A stretch of DNA of 64,000 nt from Streptosporangium album (GCF_014203795.1 NZ_JACHJU010000001.1:806001-870000); one strand, 5' to 3'; shown: positions 9,813 to 18,550, counted from the stretch's first letter. Numbers and translations are program-made. Notes: generated from the sequence alone by a model not told the origin.

Positions 9813-11111
9813 TTAGCTAGGGGCGGCCTCGGAGCCAGGCCTGCGAGCCGGGGGCACAACCGTTGCGGGCAGGCAGATCCGGTCACGGCCGAGCTCCTTC
9901 GCGCGGTAAAGGGCCAGGTCCGCCGCGGCGAGCAGCTCGATCAGGTCGTCGCCGTGCATGCTCATGACCGCCACACCGACCGAGATGGTCACAGTGATCA
10001 GGTTGTCGTCCGCGGGAACCGCCATCCGCCCGATGCGGGACCGGAGCCGCTCGGCGACCCTGCGGGCCTCGGTCACGTCGGCCCGGGGCAGCAGGACGAC
10101 GAACTCCTCGCCACCGAAGCGGCCCACCACGTCGTAGTCACGGAGCTGACTGCGGATGGTGGCGGCCACCCCGATCAGGACCTGGTCGCCGATCAGGTGG
10201 CCGTAGGTGTCGTTGACCCGCTTGAAATGGTCGATGTCCACGATCAGCAGGGCCAGCGTCTCGCCGGTGCGGCGTGCCCTGACGATCTCGGTGTCCGCTT
10301 CACGCTGCCAGGCCGCGGCGTTGAGCAGGCCCGTCTTGGAGTCGGTGCGGGCCGCCGCCTGGAGCTGGGCGTGGAGCAGGCTCCGCTGGAGCAGGACCAC
10401 CGGAGGCAGCGCCAGCACCAGCAGCGCCGGGTTCAGGCCGCAGGTGATGGCGACGATCACCCCGAGGCAGAGCTCGACCACGTCGAGCAGCAGGCTCTCC
10501 CGGTTCCACAGCACCTCCCGCCAGCGGCTGTCGGGGGCGGCGGTGTGCGCGGCGACGGCGATCAACGCGGTGTTGAGCACGGTGAACAGGACGGCGGAGC
10601 CGACGGCGACGGCGATCGTCGCGCCGTCGCCCGCGATCAGGGCGGTCAGGTCGCCGGCGACCGTGTGGAACAGCACCGACGCGGCGCATCCGGCCAGGCC
10701 GATCGCGGCCGAGCTGAACACCCTCCGGTAGAGGACGGTCTCCCTCACCCGTTTCTGCAGGAGGATCTGGAGCGGGATGGGGGCGAGAAGCGCGTATACG
10801 GGAGGGAGGAGCAACGCGGCGGGCAACCACCAGGCGGACAACAGGTCGCGGGAGACACCGGCCGGCATGCCCAGCCTGCGGGTCGCCTCGATGCAGACGG
10901 CGCCACATGCCATCAATGCGGTGAAGGTCAGCAGGTCATGCCAGCGGAACTCAGTCGACAGAGCGAAAAGACCGATCGCGACCAGAGCCAGCGCCACGAT
11001 TCCGCAAAAGTAGACGACCAGTGCACGACGCTGCCCAAGCAAGGGCCACCGATCGACCAGGACGGTCACACCGCTGCGGGGTTTGGCCGAGGTGTGAATG
11101 GGTGCCGCCAT
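9813..11111 (-). CDS. Membrane-bound GGDEF diguanylate cyclase
   Basis: About 432 aa. The N-terminal ~250 residues hold several hydrophobic helices (starting ~30-50, 60-75, 95-115, 135-155, 165-190, 215-240) forming a membrane sensor module. A GGDEF domain follows, with the active-site loop GGEEF in VGRFGGEEFVVLL near residue 345. An allosteric I-site RxxD (RDYD) sits exactly five residues before the loop. With both intact, the enzyme should make c-di-GMP from two GTP and be subject to product inhibition. No EAL domain is present. In Streptomyces c-di-GMP delays sporulation through BldD; here that role is inference. Confidence 0.9.
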   Translation of the reverse strand: MAAPIHTSAKPRSGVTVLVDRWPLLGQRRALVVYFCGIVALALVAIGLFALSTEFRWHDLLTFTALMACGAVCIEATRRLGMPAGVSRDLLSAWWLPAALLLPPVYALLAPIPLQILLQKRVRETVLYRRVFSSAAIGLAGCAASVLFHTVAGDLTALIAGDGATIAVAVGSAVLFTVLNTALIAVAAHTAAPDSRWREVLWNRESLLLDVVELCLGVIVAITCGLNPALLVLALPPVVLLQRSLLHAQLQAAARTDSKTGLLNAAAWQREADTEIVRARRTGETLALLIVDIDHFKRVNDTYGHLIGDQVLIGVAATIRSQLRDYDVVGRFGGEEFVVLLPRADVTEARRVAERLRSRIGRMAVPADDNLITVTISVGVAVMSMHGDDLIELLAAADLALYRAKELGRDRICLPATVVPPARRPGSEAAPS

Positions 11112-11463
11112 GTCGCCCCCTTCTCCGACTAACGATGTGTAACACGATAGTTGCGGAGTGTGCGGCGCGCGACGGTAACCGCTACCTTTGGCAGAGTGGG
11201 CCCCTCATCAGGTGGCTCACACCTGGGAATCGCTCACTCCGCGAGCGGACCGTGAGGGAAGGAGCAGCCATGCTGCGGGGCGTGACCTGGACCTGACAGA
11301 TGCTTCGAGCATCTGACACAGGCGAGATGACCATCGGCCTGTTTTCTCGGCGCCACCGCCTCCTCTGGCGGGGCACCGACCGCGCTCGGCCGATGCCCCC
11401 TCCCTCTTTCGGCCCTCTCCGGAGACCCGCGCCGTGTCCGGTGCCATGCTGCCGACGGTTGTC
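11112..11463. other. Intergenic region with a structured plus-strand leader
   Basis: No full gene is supported. It contains an 8-codon frame with a perfect Shine-Dalgarno (11257-11296), an 8-bp hairpin immediately after its stop (11297-11304/11308-11315), a second short stem (11356-11360/11367-11371), and a bulged stem between about 11371 and 11398. No plus-strand gene follows: the downstream gene (ssb) is on the minus strand. Confidence 0.45.
11270..11296 (+). CDS. Possible 8-aa leader peptide
   Basis: ATG 11270 to TGA 11294-11296 encodes MLRGVTWT. GGAAGGAG (11257-11264) stands 5 bases upstream, as good a ribosome-binding site as any in the window. A perfect 8-bp hairpin begins one base after the stop codon. 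This is the geometry of an attenuation or ribosome-stalling leader, but no same-strand structural gene follows before the convergent ssb gene. Translation is unproven, and chance occurrence of a good SD sequence is the alternative. Confidence 0.3.
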   Translation: MLRGVTWT

Positions 11464-12171
11464 TCAGGCCACCATGGGCACCTCTGCGGGCCACGGCGTT
11501 TCGTCCCCGGATTCTCCGTCTCTCGTCATCGCCTTCCCGCCGATCATCTTCCCCTGTCCGGCGTCCGTCTCCCTCTCGGACACGCCGTGATCTTCTGTGT
11601 TGGCTCCGTTTCCAGCGACGTCCTCCTGCGCCAGGCCGCTTCCCGCCCCGGCCGTCTCCTCATCCGTCCCGGGATCCGTCTCGGGCTTCACCAGGCTCAG
11701 GAGGCCGGAACCGCCCGCCGCCACGGAGGCGGCGCCGCCCATGGCCCAGTCATGGGTCTCGCGGTCGAGCTCGGTCCGCTCTTTGCGGCCCAGTGAGGGG
11801 GCCGTGCCTCCCCGCTGCGGCTTGCTGAAGCTTCCCAGGCCCCAGCGCAGGTCGTGCCCGAGCGAGTTGGCCTCCACCTCGGGCATGAAGCGGCGCTCAC
11901 CCTCATGGGTGAACTCGCGGATCCGCAGCCGGCCCTGGACGACGACCGGCTGGCCCACGTGGACCGACTGGGCGACGTTGTCGGCGAGCCCGCGGAAACA
12001 GCGGACGCCGAAGTAGGTCGTCTCGCCGTTGCACCACTGCTGGTTCTCCCGGTCGAAGTAACGGCTCGTGGAGGCGACCTTGAGCGAGGTGACGCGTGAC
12101 CCGTCGGGGAAGGTGTGCTGGCGCGGCGGAGCCGCGACGTTACCGGTCAGCGTGACGTGGATGTCGTTCAT
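11464..12171 (-). CDS. ssb: Single-stranded DNA-binding protein (SSB paralogue)
   Basis: About 235 aa. Residues 1-110 are an OB-fold SSB domain (TLTGNVAAPP, TYFGVRCFRGLADNV, VVVQGRLRIREF). The C-terminal half is low-complexity and lacks the acidic DDDIPF-type tip that recruits partner proteins in the main SsbA. It therefore looks like an accessory, SsbB-type paralogue. A good AGGGAGA site lies about 5 bases before ATG 12171. In Streptomyces, SsbB is needed for chromosome segregation during sporulation (established knowledge). Its position directly downstream of two dynamin-like GTPases on the same strand fits a septation/segregation gene group, which is inference. Confidence 0.88.
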   Translation of the reverse strand: MNDIHVTLTGNVAAPPRQHTFPDGSRVTSLKVASTSRYFDRENQQWCNGETTYFGVRCFRGLADNVAQSVHVGQPVVVQGRLRIREFTHEGERRFMPEVEANSLGHDLRWGLGSFSKPQRGGTAPSLGRKERTELDRETHDWAMGGAASVAAGGSGLLSLVKPETDPGTDEETAGAGSGLAQEDVAGNGANTEDHGVSERETDAGQGKMIGGKAMTRDGESGDETPWPAEVPMVA

Positions 12172-12308
12172 CGTGTCTCCCTTGGAAGCGGGCGGACTGC
12201 CCGTGACATGGAGAACACGATGGCCCGTGCCGCCTCCGGCGGGGGCCGCCGAACCACGCTCTGTGGATTGCCTGACGCGGATGCCGCGGACCTGTGGACA
12301 GCCGGGGA

Positions 12309-13952
12309 TTACCCCCGCACGCCCCGCACAGCGGAGGAGAACTCGTTGTATCTGGCCAGCTCGCGCTCCACCGGCTCGATGACCATGGTCGCGGCCACCC
12401 CGCCCACCCTGCGGCGCATCTCCCGTTCGAGCCGGTCGCGCTCGTTTCCCGCGCCGAGCACGACGAAGTTACGGCTGGCCACAGCGGTGAGCAGGCCGAG
12501 CCCCAGGACCGAGAGGACCATCAACCCCACCCATGGCAGCGAGGCCGCCTCGCCGAACACCGCCAGGCCCTCCGGCAACGTCCCCGCGCCGAACACGCCG
12601 TAGGCGAGAGCCGTACCGAGCCAGGCGAGCCCCGCGACGGACAGCAGGACCAGCAGGTACTGCCAGACGAGGAGCAGCCGCCACCAGCCGGGGACCCGGT
12701 CCAGGCGCGGCGCGACCTCCGACAGCTCCTCGGAGAGCACCTGGGGAAGCTGGACCGAACGGGAGCGCGCGGCCTCCTTGATGCCGTTGCGCCAGGACTC
12801 GTGCATGCCGGAGGTCAGCCCGTCGGCGAGCGCCTGCACCGCGTTGTCCACCTCGGCCGGCTGCGCGCTGACGGTGCCTCCGGTGAGGCCTCGGATCTCG
12901 TCCCTGAGGTCTCCCAGGCGCAGGCTGTTGAGCGGGTCGGGCCGGAATCTGGCGGCCCAGCGGGTGTACGGCCAGCCGACCCACTCCATGGACCGCACGC
13001 CGTACACGTTCTCCATCGCCTCGCCGACCGCCGGCACCCCGACCGCGTCGCAGAGCGCGTCGGTCAGGCCGATCCGGCGGGCGTCGTCGATCGAGGCGGA
13101 GAGGGCGGGGGCATCGTCCACCGGCATGATCTTCGCCAGGCGGAGCGTGAGCCGGTCGAGGTCGGCCTCCAGGCGCTGGACGGCCGCTCTGCGCCTGACC
13201 ACGGTCTGGGCGAGGACGGCCTTGAGACCGTCCACCCCCCTGCCGGTGATCGCGGAGGTGGTGACGATGACGGGATTCTCGACGCCCTCGCGACGGAGCA
13301 GGTCCTCCAGGTCCGCGACGCACTCGACCAGTTCCTCCGGCTCCAGCCGGTCTACCTGGTTGAGCACGAAGATGGTCACCGCGTCCTGCCCCGCCAGCTC
13401 GGTCACGTAGCGGCGGTGGGTGGAGGCGTCGGCGTACTTCTGCGGGTCGAGCACCCACACGACCAGATCGGCGACCTGGATCAGCCGGTCCGCCTCGGTG
13501 TCGGTGAGCGCCCGGATGGAGTCGTGGTCGGGCAGGTCGAGCAGGATCAGCCCGTGGAGCTGGCTCTCTCCCCTGTCCAGGGCGCTGGCCCTGGCGAAGC
13601 GGTGCCGCCACTGGATCTGCAGCCAGTCGAGCAGCGGTCCCGCGCCGTCCAGACCCCAGACGCAGGCGTGGGTGCGCGCCGTGGTGGGGCGGCGGACCCC
13701 GGTCGGCGACAGCTCCAGCCCGGAGATCGAGTTGAACAGCGTCGACTTGCCGCTTCCGGTGCCTCCGGCGAGGGCGACGACGGTGTGGTCGGAGGAGAGC
13801 TTGAGCCGGTCACCGGCGCGGAGCAGCAGCTGCCCGGCCTCGGACAGGAGCTTGGGATCGACTCTGCCCGGTCCCAGTTCCACGATCCGCGCCAGCGCGG
13901 CGAGCCGGCTGCCGAGACCTTGGCGGGTCTGGGTGGTGCCAACAGTGGTCAT
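12309..13952 (-). CDS. Dynamin-like GTPase with C-terminal membrane hairpin
   Basis: About 547 aa. P-loop GTPase motifs are all present: G1 GGTGSGKST (~63-71), G2 region TGVRRPTTAR, G3 DLPD (~139-142) and G4 NQVD (~198-201). A long helical region follows, with two adjacent hydrophobic segments near the C-terminus (~430-465 and ~475-505) forming a membrane hairpin. This matches the DynA/DynB type of bacterial dynamin-like protein that stabilises sporulation-septum Z-rings in Streptomyces; assignment to one of the two is not attempted. The start overlaps the stop of a 64-aa frame (ATGA, 13949-13952), which in turn overlaps the second dynamin-like gene. It is likely the downstream member of a coupled operon. 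Confidence 0.82.
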   Translation of the reverse strand: MTTVGTTQTRQGLGSRLAALARIVELGPGRVDPKLLSEAGQLLLRAGDRLKLSSDHTVVALAGGTGSGKSTLFNSISGLELSPTGVRRPTTARTHACVWGLDGAGPLLDWLQIQWRHRFARASALDRGESQLHGLILLDLPDHDSIRALTDTEADRLIQVADLVVWVLDPQKYADASTHRRYVTELAGQDAVTIFVLNQVDRLEPEELVECVADLEDLLRREGVENPVIVTTSAITGRGVDGLKAVLAQTVVRRRAAVQRLEADLDRLTLRLAKIMPVDDAPALSASIDDARRIGLTDALCDAVGVPAVGEAMENVYGVRSMEWVGWPYTRWAARFRPDPLNSLRLGDLRDEIRGLTGGTVSAQPAEVDNAVQALADGLTSGMHESWRNGIKEAARSRSVQLPQVLSEELSEVAPRLDRVPGWWRLLLVWQYLLVLLSVAGLAWLGTALAYGVFGAGTLPEGLAVFGEAASLPWVGLMVLSVLGLGLLTAVASRNFVVLGAGNERDRLEREMRRRVGGVAATMVIEPVERELARYNEFSSAVRGVRG

Positions 13953-14143
13953 GGCTCGCTTACCGTTCCTCTTTCGCTGCGCGGACCGCTCGTCCCCTGC
14001 GGGCCGTCGTGCCGGGGGCGCCCGGTGAACACCGTGCTCACCGCGTCGGGCCCGCGCCCAGTCATCGATCGCTCACCGCTGCCCGCCGTCCGTGGCGGGC
14101 GCGAGGAGAACACCGCGCCCACCACGTCGGATCCACCTGTCAT
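13949..14143 (-). CDS. 64-aa frame coupled to both dynamin-like genes, function unknown
   Basis: The frame starts at ATG 14143 inside the ATGA that ends the upstream dynamin-like gene (14140-14143). It stops inside the ATGA that starts the downstream one (13949-13952). It fills the gap between them exactly. The peptide has an internal imperfect repeat: SDVVGAVFSSRPPR and PDAVSTVFTGRPRH. It is basic and Ser/Thr/Gly/Pro-rich, with no membrane segment and no recognised domain. Third codon positions are mostly G/C. Double coupling is good evidence of translation, since ribosomes must traverse it for tight coupling. High-GC DNA gives accidental open frames, so protein-level proof is lacking. Confidence 0.5.
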   Translation of the reverse strand: MTGGSDVVGAVFSSRPPRTAGSGERSMTGRGPDAVSTVFTGRPRHDGPQGTSGPRSERGTVSEP

Positions 14144-17100
14144 CGGGCGGCCTCAAAGCTGTAGGTCGCCTGGTGAAGGCGGGTGGCGGCGGACTCGTCG
14201 GGGATGCCCGCGCCGTCGAGGGCCTGGATGTAGCGCGACATCTCATCATCGAACAGCATGCCGATCCGGGCGCGCAGGTCGCTGCGGACCTTGGCGCCGA
14301 TGGTGCGCAGCGACTCGGCACCGAGGAGCGCGTGTACCAGCCGCTGCGGCAGGGCGCCGGTGCCGGCTCCCTCGCCCTCGGCGGAGCCGTCTCCGAGAAG
14401 TCCGATCGCGAAGATCAGCGACAGGGACTCGATGTCGAACGACACCAGCCTGGCGACCGCCCGCTTGGTGACGCCCTCCGTGCGGATCAGCTCGGTGATG
14501 TGCTCCTGCCAGGCCGCGACGGTCCGGCCGGTCCTGCGCAGCAGTTCGTCGGAGGCGCGGCCGAGCTCCGGGGCCCCGGCCAGGGTCTCCCCGGCGCCGG
14601 AACGGTGCAGCCAGCGTGCGACGGCGTCCTCGGCGGCCCGCTGCGCCGCCGAGACGATGAGGGACTCCACCGCGGCCCTGAGGGCGGACTTCAGCGCGCT
14701 GAGCCGCTCGGGAGCCTGGTGACTCGCCTTTCCCGCGAACCGGCCGGGCTTGCGCAGATGCAGGGTCCGCATGAGGTCACCGGAACCGGCGAAGTCCTGC
14801 CACCGGGCGAGCACCTCACCACGGAGCAGCGAGCCGTTCCCGGTCGCCTGCTCGATCTCGGCGAGCGCACCGGCGTAGGCGGCGTCCACGTCACCGCGGA
14901 GCTCGCTTCTGAAGACCACCTGGGCCTCCAGTTGCCTGGCCAGGGCGGGGATCCGGGTACGGAAGCTGTCGAGCACCCCGGACAGGGTGGCCTGTACGGC
15001 CTGCGCCCGGCGCTGGTCGTCGACCGACAGCTCGGTCAGCCACAGCCGGAGCTCGGTGACCTCGTGGTCGGGGAGCATGCCGTCGGCGACCTTGCTCTCG
15101 TTGATGACGAACCGATCGACATCGCCGAGGCCGTACTCGTTGAGCATCCTGAAGAAGTGCTTGGTGACCACGTCCCGGGACTTGGCCGGCACCCGGGAGA
15201 GCACGATGACCAGCCGGGCTCCGCGCTCCTTGGCCAGGCGGAGGAGCCGCCAGGCGGGGGCGTCGGCGTAGCGGGCGGCGGTGGTGACGAAAATCCACAG
15301 ATCGGCCGTGTCGAGCATCCGGTGGGCGATCTCGTGGTGCTCCTCGACGACCGAGTCGATGTCGGGGGTGTCGAGCAGGGCCACGCCCGGAGGGAGGCGT
15401 TCGGTGGAGACGAGCACGAGGCTGCCGGGAGTCGCCTTGGGGCCGGGTGCGGCCTGCCGCCGCAGGCTGCCGAGCAGATCACCGCTGGCGAACCACTCGT
15501 GGTCGTCGGGGTGGCAGGCGAGGACCGGCGTGCCGGTGGTCGGGCGGCGCACACCGGTGGCGCTGACCTTGGCGTTGGCCAGGGTGTTGAGAAGCGTGGA
15601 CTTGCCCGCCCCCGTGGACCCCGCGACCACGACGAGCGCCGGCGCGGTGCTGGTGCGGACCCGCGGGATCACGTAGTCGTCGAGCTGGGCCAGGATCTCG
15701 CTCTGGGTCCGTCTGGCCTCCTCTGCTCCGGGGAGGTCCAGGCCGAAGCGGAGATCGGAGACGCTGGTGCGGAGAACGGCGAGCGCGCCGGTCAGGGCTT
15801 CGGAGACGGCGTACGGCAGCGGCGTCTCCCGCACCCGGTCACGCCGTGCCCACTCGGCCTGCTCACCTGCGTAAGCGTCGTCTCCGGTGTCGTCGGCATC
15901 GGCCTCGGCGGCCACGTCGTCGTCACCGACGGGCCCGGAGACACCGGGGTCCGTGCCCGCGCCGGTGCCGGTCTGGTCCGTCTCGGGCTCTTCTTCCCCG
16001 TCAGCGCGGAGGTCGTGGGTGTCACGGGCGGCGCGGGGAGCGGGGGAGGCACCGTCCGCGGACGGGCCGCCAGGTGCGTCGGATGCCCGCTCGCCGCTCC
16101 GCGGGGAGACCGCGAGGACGTCGGCATCCGCCTGGAAGGCGGCGAAGGCGCCACCTGGTGACGAGACCGCCTCACCGGCCGGCGGGGAGGGGGCCGCGGC
16201 ACTGCCCGGGGAGGAACCGATGGCGTCGCGCTCCTCACGGGGAGTGGGCGCGCCATCGGTCAGAGACGCGATCGTCGCCTCCGCGGCGGCGGCAGCCGCC
16301 CGGAAGGCCGCGAAGGCGTCATCCTGCGACGCGGCACCGGCCCCGGGGGAACCGACACCGGGGGAACCCGCACCGGGAGAGACGGCACCCACCCCACGGA
16401 AACCGGCCCCGGAAGACGGACCAGCGGCACCGACCGGCCCCGACGACCCGGCCGGAACCTCACCGGCACGGGAAGCGGCACCACCACGCCCACGAGCGGA
16501 CCCGGCACCCCCCTCACCCGACCCAGAAGCGACGACACCCCCACCGCTCCCAGCGGAAACACCCTCACGCCCCCCCGCAGGAGAGGCGGCCACACCACCC
16601 GTCAACGACGCGATCGTCGCCTCCGCGGCGGCGGCAGCCGCCCGGAAGGCCGCGAAGGCGTCATCCTGCGACGCGGCACCGGCCCCGGGGGAACCGACAC
16701 CGGGGGAACCCGCACCGGGAGAGACGGCACCCACCCCACGGAAACCGGCCCCGGAAGACGGACCAGCGGCACCGACCGGCCCCGACGACCCGGCCGGAAC
16801 CTCACCGGCACGGGAAGCGGCACCACCACGCCCACGAGCGGACCCGGCACCCCCCTCACGACCCCCCGCAGGAGAGGCGGCCACACCACCCGTCAACGAC
16901 GCGATCGTCGCCTCCGCGGCGGCGGCAGCCGCCCGGAAGGCCGCGAGGGGGTCGTCCGGGGCAGGAGTCGGGGCGGTCTCCTCACCGGTGGCGGGCCGTC
17001 GGGACACCGAGGCCGCATCGTCGTCGGGACGGATGGCCCCGAATGTGACCGTCTGCTCGCCGGGGAACTCGGCGTCGTCCGCGGGGGCGCCGGGTGACGC

Positions 17101-17169
17101 CTGAGAGGGGGCGGCGAGGCGGTGGTCGCGCTCGCTCGGATGGGTGGGCTTGTTGGCAGCCGACTTCAC
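14140..17169 (-). CDS. Large dynamin-like GTPase with long disordered N-terminus
   Basis: About 1009 aa. Residues 1-~440 are disordered, Ala/Gly/Pro/Ser-rich, and contain near-perfect tandem repeats (see repeat entry). From ~505 a P-loop GTPase domain begins: G1 AGSTGAGKST (516-525), then TGVRRPTTGTPVLAC, and G3 DTPD (600-603). The G4 position reads VLSRVPAKSRD instead of N/TKxD, so guanine specificity may be altered. A helical C-terminal half has a hydrophobic stretch (IESLSLIFAIGLL). GTG start 17169 overlaps the cysG stop (17166-17169). Its partner is the 547-aa dynamin-like protein, and a DynA/DynB-type pair is likely. Confidence 0.78.
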   Translation of the reverse strand: MKSAANKPTHPSERDHRLAAPSQASPGAPADDAEFPGEQTVTFGAIRPDDDAASVSRRPATGEETAPTPAPDDPLAAFRAAAAAAEATIASLTGGVAASPAGGREGGAGSARGRGGAASRAGEVPAGSSGPVGAAGPSSGAGFRGVGAVSPGAGSPGVGSPGAGAASQDDAFAAFRAAAAAAEATIASLTGGVAASPAGGREGVSAGSGGGVVASGSGEGGAGSARGRGGAASRAGEVPAGSSGPVGAAGPSSGAGFRGVGAVSPGAGSPGVGSPGAGAASQDDAFAAFRAAAAAAEATIASLTDGAPTPREERDAIGSSPGSAAAPSPPAGEAVSSPGGAFAAFQADADVLAVSPRSGERASDAPGGPSADGASPAPRAARDTHDLRADGEEEPETDQTGTGAGTDPGVSGPVGDDDVAAEADADDTGDDAYAGEQAEWARRDRVRETPLPYAVSEALTGALAVLRTSVSDLRFGLDLPGAEEARRTQSEILAQLDDYVIPRVRTSTAPALVVVAGSTGAGKSTLLNTLANAKVSATGVRRPTTGTPVLACHPDDHEWFASGDLLGSLRRQAAPGPKATPGSLVLVSTERLPPGVALLDTPDIDSVVEEHHEIAHRMLDTADLWIFVTTAARYADAPAWRLLRLAKERGARLVIVLSRVPAKSRDVVTKHFFRMLNEYGLGDVDRFVINESKVADGMLPDHEVTELRLWLTELSVDDQRRAQAVQATLSGVLDSFRTRIPALARQLEAQVVFRSELRGDVDAAYAGALAEIEQATGNGSLLRGEVLARWQDFAGSGDLMRTLHLRKPGRFAGKASHQAPERLSALKSALRAAVESLIVSAAQRAAEDAVARWLHRSGAGETLAGAPELGRASDELLRRTGRTVAAWQEHITELIRTEGVTKRAVARLVSFDIESLSLIFAIGLLGDGSAEGEGAGTGALPQRLVHALLGAESLRTIGAKVRSDLRARIGMLFDDEMSRYIQALDGAGIPDESAATRLHQATYSFEAAR
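16265..16859. repeat. Two 253-bp perfect direct repeats plus a partial third, inside the dynamin-like gene
   Basis: Bases 16265-16517 recur without a visible difference at 16607-16859 (offset 342 bp = 114 codons). A partial third copy starts at 16898 (offset 291 bp = 97 codons) and covers the motif AFRAAAAAAEATIASLTGG. Both offsets are multiples of three, so the reading frame is kept and only the length of the disordered linker changes. The perfect identity implies a recent duplication or gene conversion. Confidence 0.9.
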
Positions 17170-18398
17170 GGTACCCGCTCCGCTCGAACCATCTCGACCT
17201 CCTGGCCGACCTTCACGACATCGCCAACGATCACGATCGCAGGTGGCCGAATCCCAGCCGCGGTCACGCGCTCCGCCACGGTGGAGAGCGTGGCGTAAAG
17301 AGCGCGTTGGGTGGGAAGAGTACCGTCCTGTACCACCATTACGGGAGTTTCTGGCGAACGTCCGTCATGGATGAGTGTTTCGGCAATAGTGCCGATCCGT
17401 TCGACGGCCATCATGAGCACCAGGGTTCCACCGGAACGCGCCAGATTCGGCCAGTCGACGGTGGATCGGGCGTCGCCGGGCGGGACGTGAACGGAGATCA
17501 CGTGGAACTCCTGGCTCACGCCGCGATGGGTCACCGGCACGTTGGCCGCCGCGGGCACCGCGACCGGGCTGGTGATCCCGGGGACGATGGTCACCGGGAT
17601 CCCCTCACGGGCGCAGGCGAGCATCTCCTCACCACCCCTGCCGAAGACGAACGGGTCGCCGCCCTTGAGGCGGACCACGAACTTGCCCTGCTTCGCGTGC
17701 TCGATCAGCAGCTCGTTGATCCTCTCCTGGGCCATGTAGCGACCGTAGGGGATCTTCGCGGCGTCGATCAGCTCGACGTCCGGGGAGAGCTCGTCGAGCA
17801 GGGCCTGCGGTGCGAGGCGGTCGGCGATGACCACGTCGGCCTGAGCGAGCAGCTGACGCCCTCGGACGGTGATCAGTCCGGGGTCGCCGGGGCCACCGCC
17901 GACCAGGGCGACGCCGACCGGTTTGGTGCGGTTACGCCGGGCGTCGACCGTGCCGTCGCGCAGCGCCTCCACGACGGCGTCCCTGATCCCGGCCGCCCGG
18001 CGGGGGTCGCCACCCGCGGTGACGGCCACGCCGATCTCCCCCACGCGCCCCGCGGCCGGGGTCCAGGCCGCCGATGCGTCCTTGTCGTCGGCGCGCACGC
18101 ACCAGATCCGCTTGGCCTCTGCCTCGGCGGCCACCGCGGTGTTCACCGCCCGGTCGTCCGTGCAGGCCTGGACCAGCCAGGCCCCGTCCACGTCACCGAC
18201 CTGGTACGGCCTCGCCTGCCAGATCACACGGCCGGTCGCGATGAGATCGTCGAGGGCATGCGTGACGCTCGTGGAGACGATGGTGACCAGGGCGCCTGCC
18301 TCAAGCAGCGCCGGGACCCGCCGTTGAGCGACGCGCCCTCCGCCCACGACGAGCACCCGCCGCCCGGAAAGGCGCAGACCGAGCAGGTAGGGCGACAT
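17166..18398 (-). CDS. cysG: Sirohaem/precorrin-2 synthase: CysG-type dehydrogenase fused to uroporphyrinogen-III C-methyltransferase
   Basis: About 410 aa. The N-terminal ~150 residues are the NAD-dependent precorrin-2 dehydrogenase domain (RVLVVGGGRVAQRRVPALLEAGA). The C-terminal ~250 residues are SUMT: GGGPGDPGLITVRG, VVIADRLAPQALL, VRLKGGDPFVFGRGGEE, and PGITSPVAVPAAANVPVTHRG. It should methylate uroporphyrinogen III twice with SAM to give precorrin-2 and oxidise it to sirohydrochlorin. GGGAGAT lies 8 bases before ATG 18398. It sits downstream of cobT and a CbiX-type chelatase and overlaps the start of the large dynamin-like gene by four bases, an unexpected coupling. Confidence 0.92.
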   Translation of the reverse strand: MSPYLLGLRLSGRRVLVVGGGRVAQRRVPALLEAGALVTIVSTSVTHALDDLIATGRVIWQARPYQVGDVDGAWLVQACTDDRAVNTAVAAEAEAKRIWCVRADDKDASAAWTPAAGRVGEIGVAVTAGGDPRRAAGIRDAVVEALRDGTVDARRNRTKPVGVALVGGGPGDPGLITVRGRQLLAQADVVIADRLAPQALLDELSPDVELIDAAKIPYGRYMAQERINELLIEHAKQGKFVVRLKGGDPFVFGRGGEEMLACAREGIPVTIVPGITSPVAVPAAANVPVTHRGVSQEFHVISVHVPPGDARSTVDWPNLARSGGTLVLMMAVERIGTIAETLIHDGRSPETPVMVVQDGTLPTQRALYATLSTVAERVTAAGIRPPAIVIVGDVVKVGQEVEMVRAERVP

Positions 18399-18550
18399 GG
18401 TGACAGATCTCCCGTTCGAGATTAATCGTGAAGCACGATGCGTTAAGAGGTAAACCTACCGGCTAATGGCCCGCTGTTTGCTGCTCACGTGTTAACAGCG
18501 TAAAGAAGCACCTGACCACAATTCACCCGCGGAGTCGAGACCTCGGCGGA

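Noticed and set aside
16265..16945. CRISPR-like array
   Set aside because: The repeats are long (253 bp), in-frame, inside a coding gene, and there are no short unique spacers.
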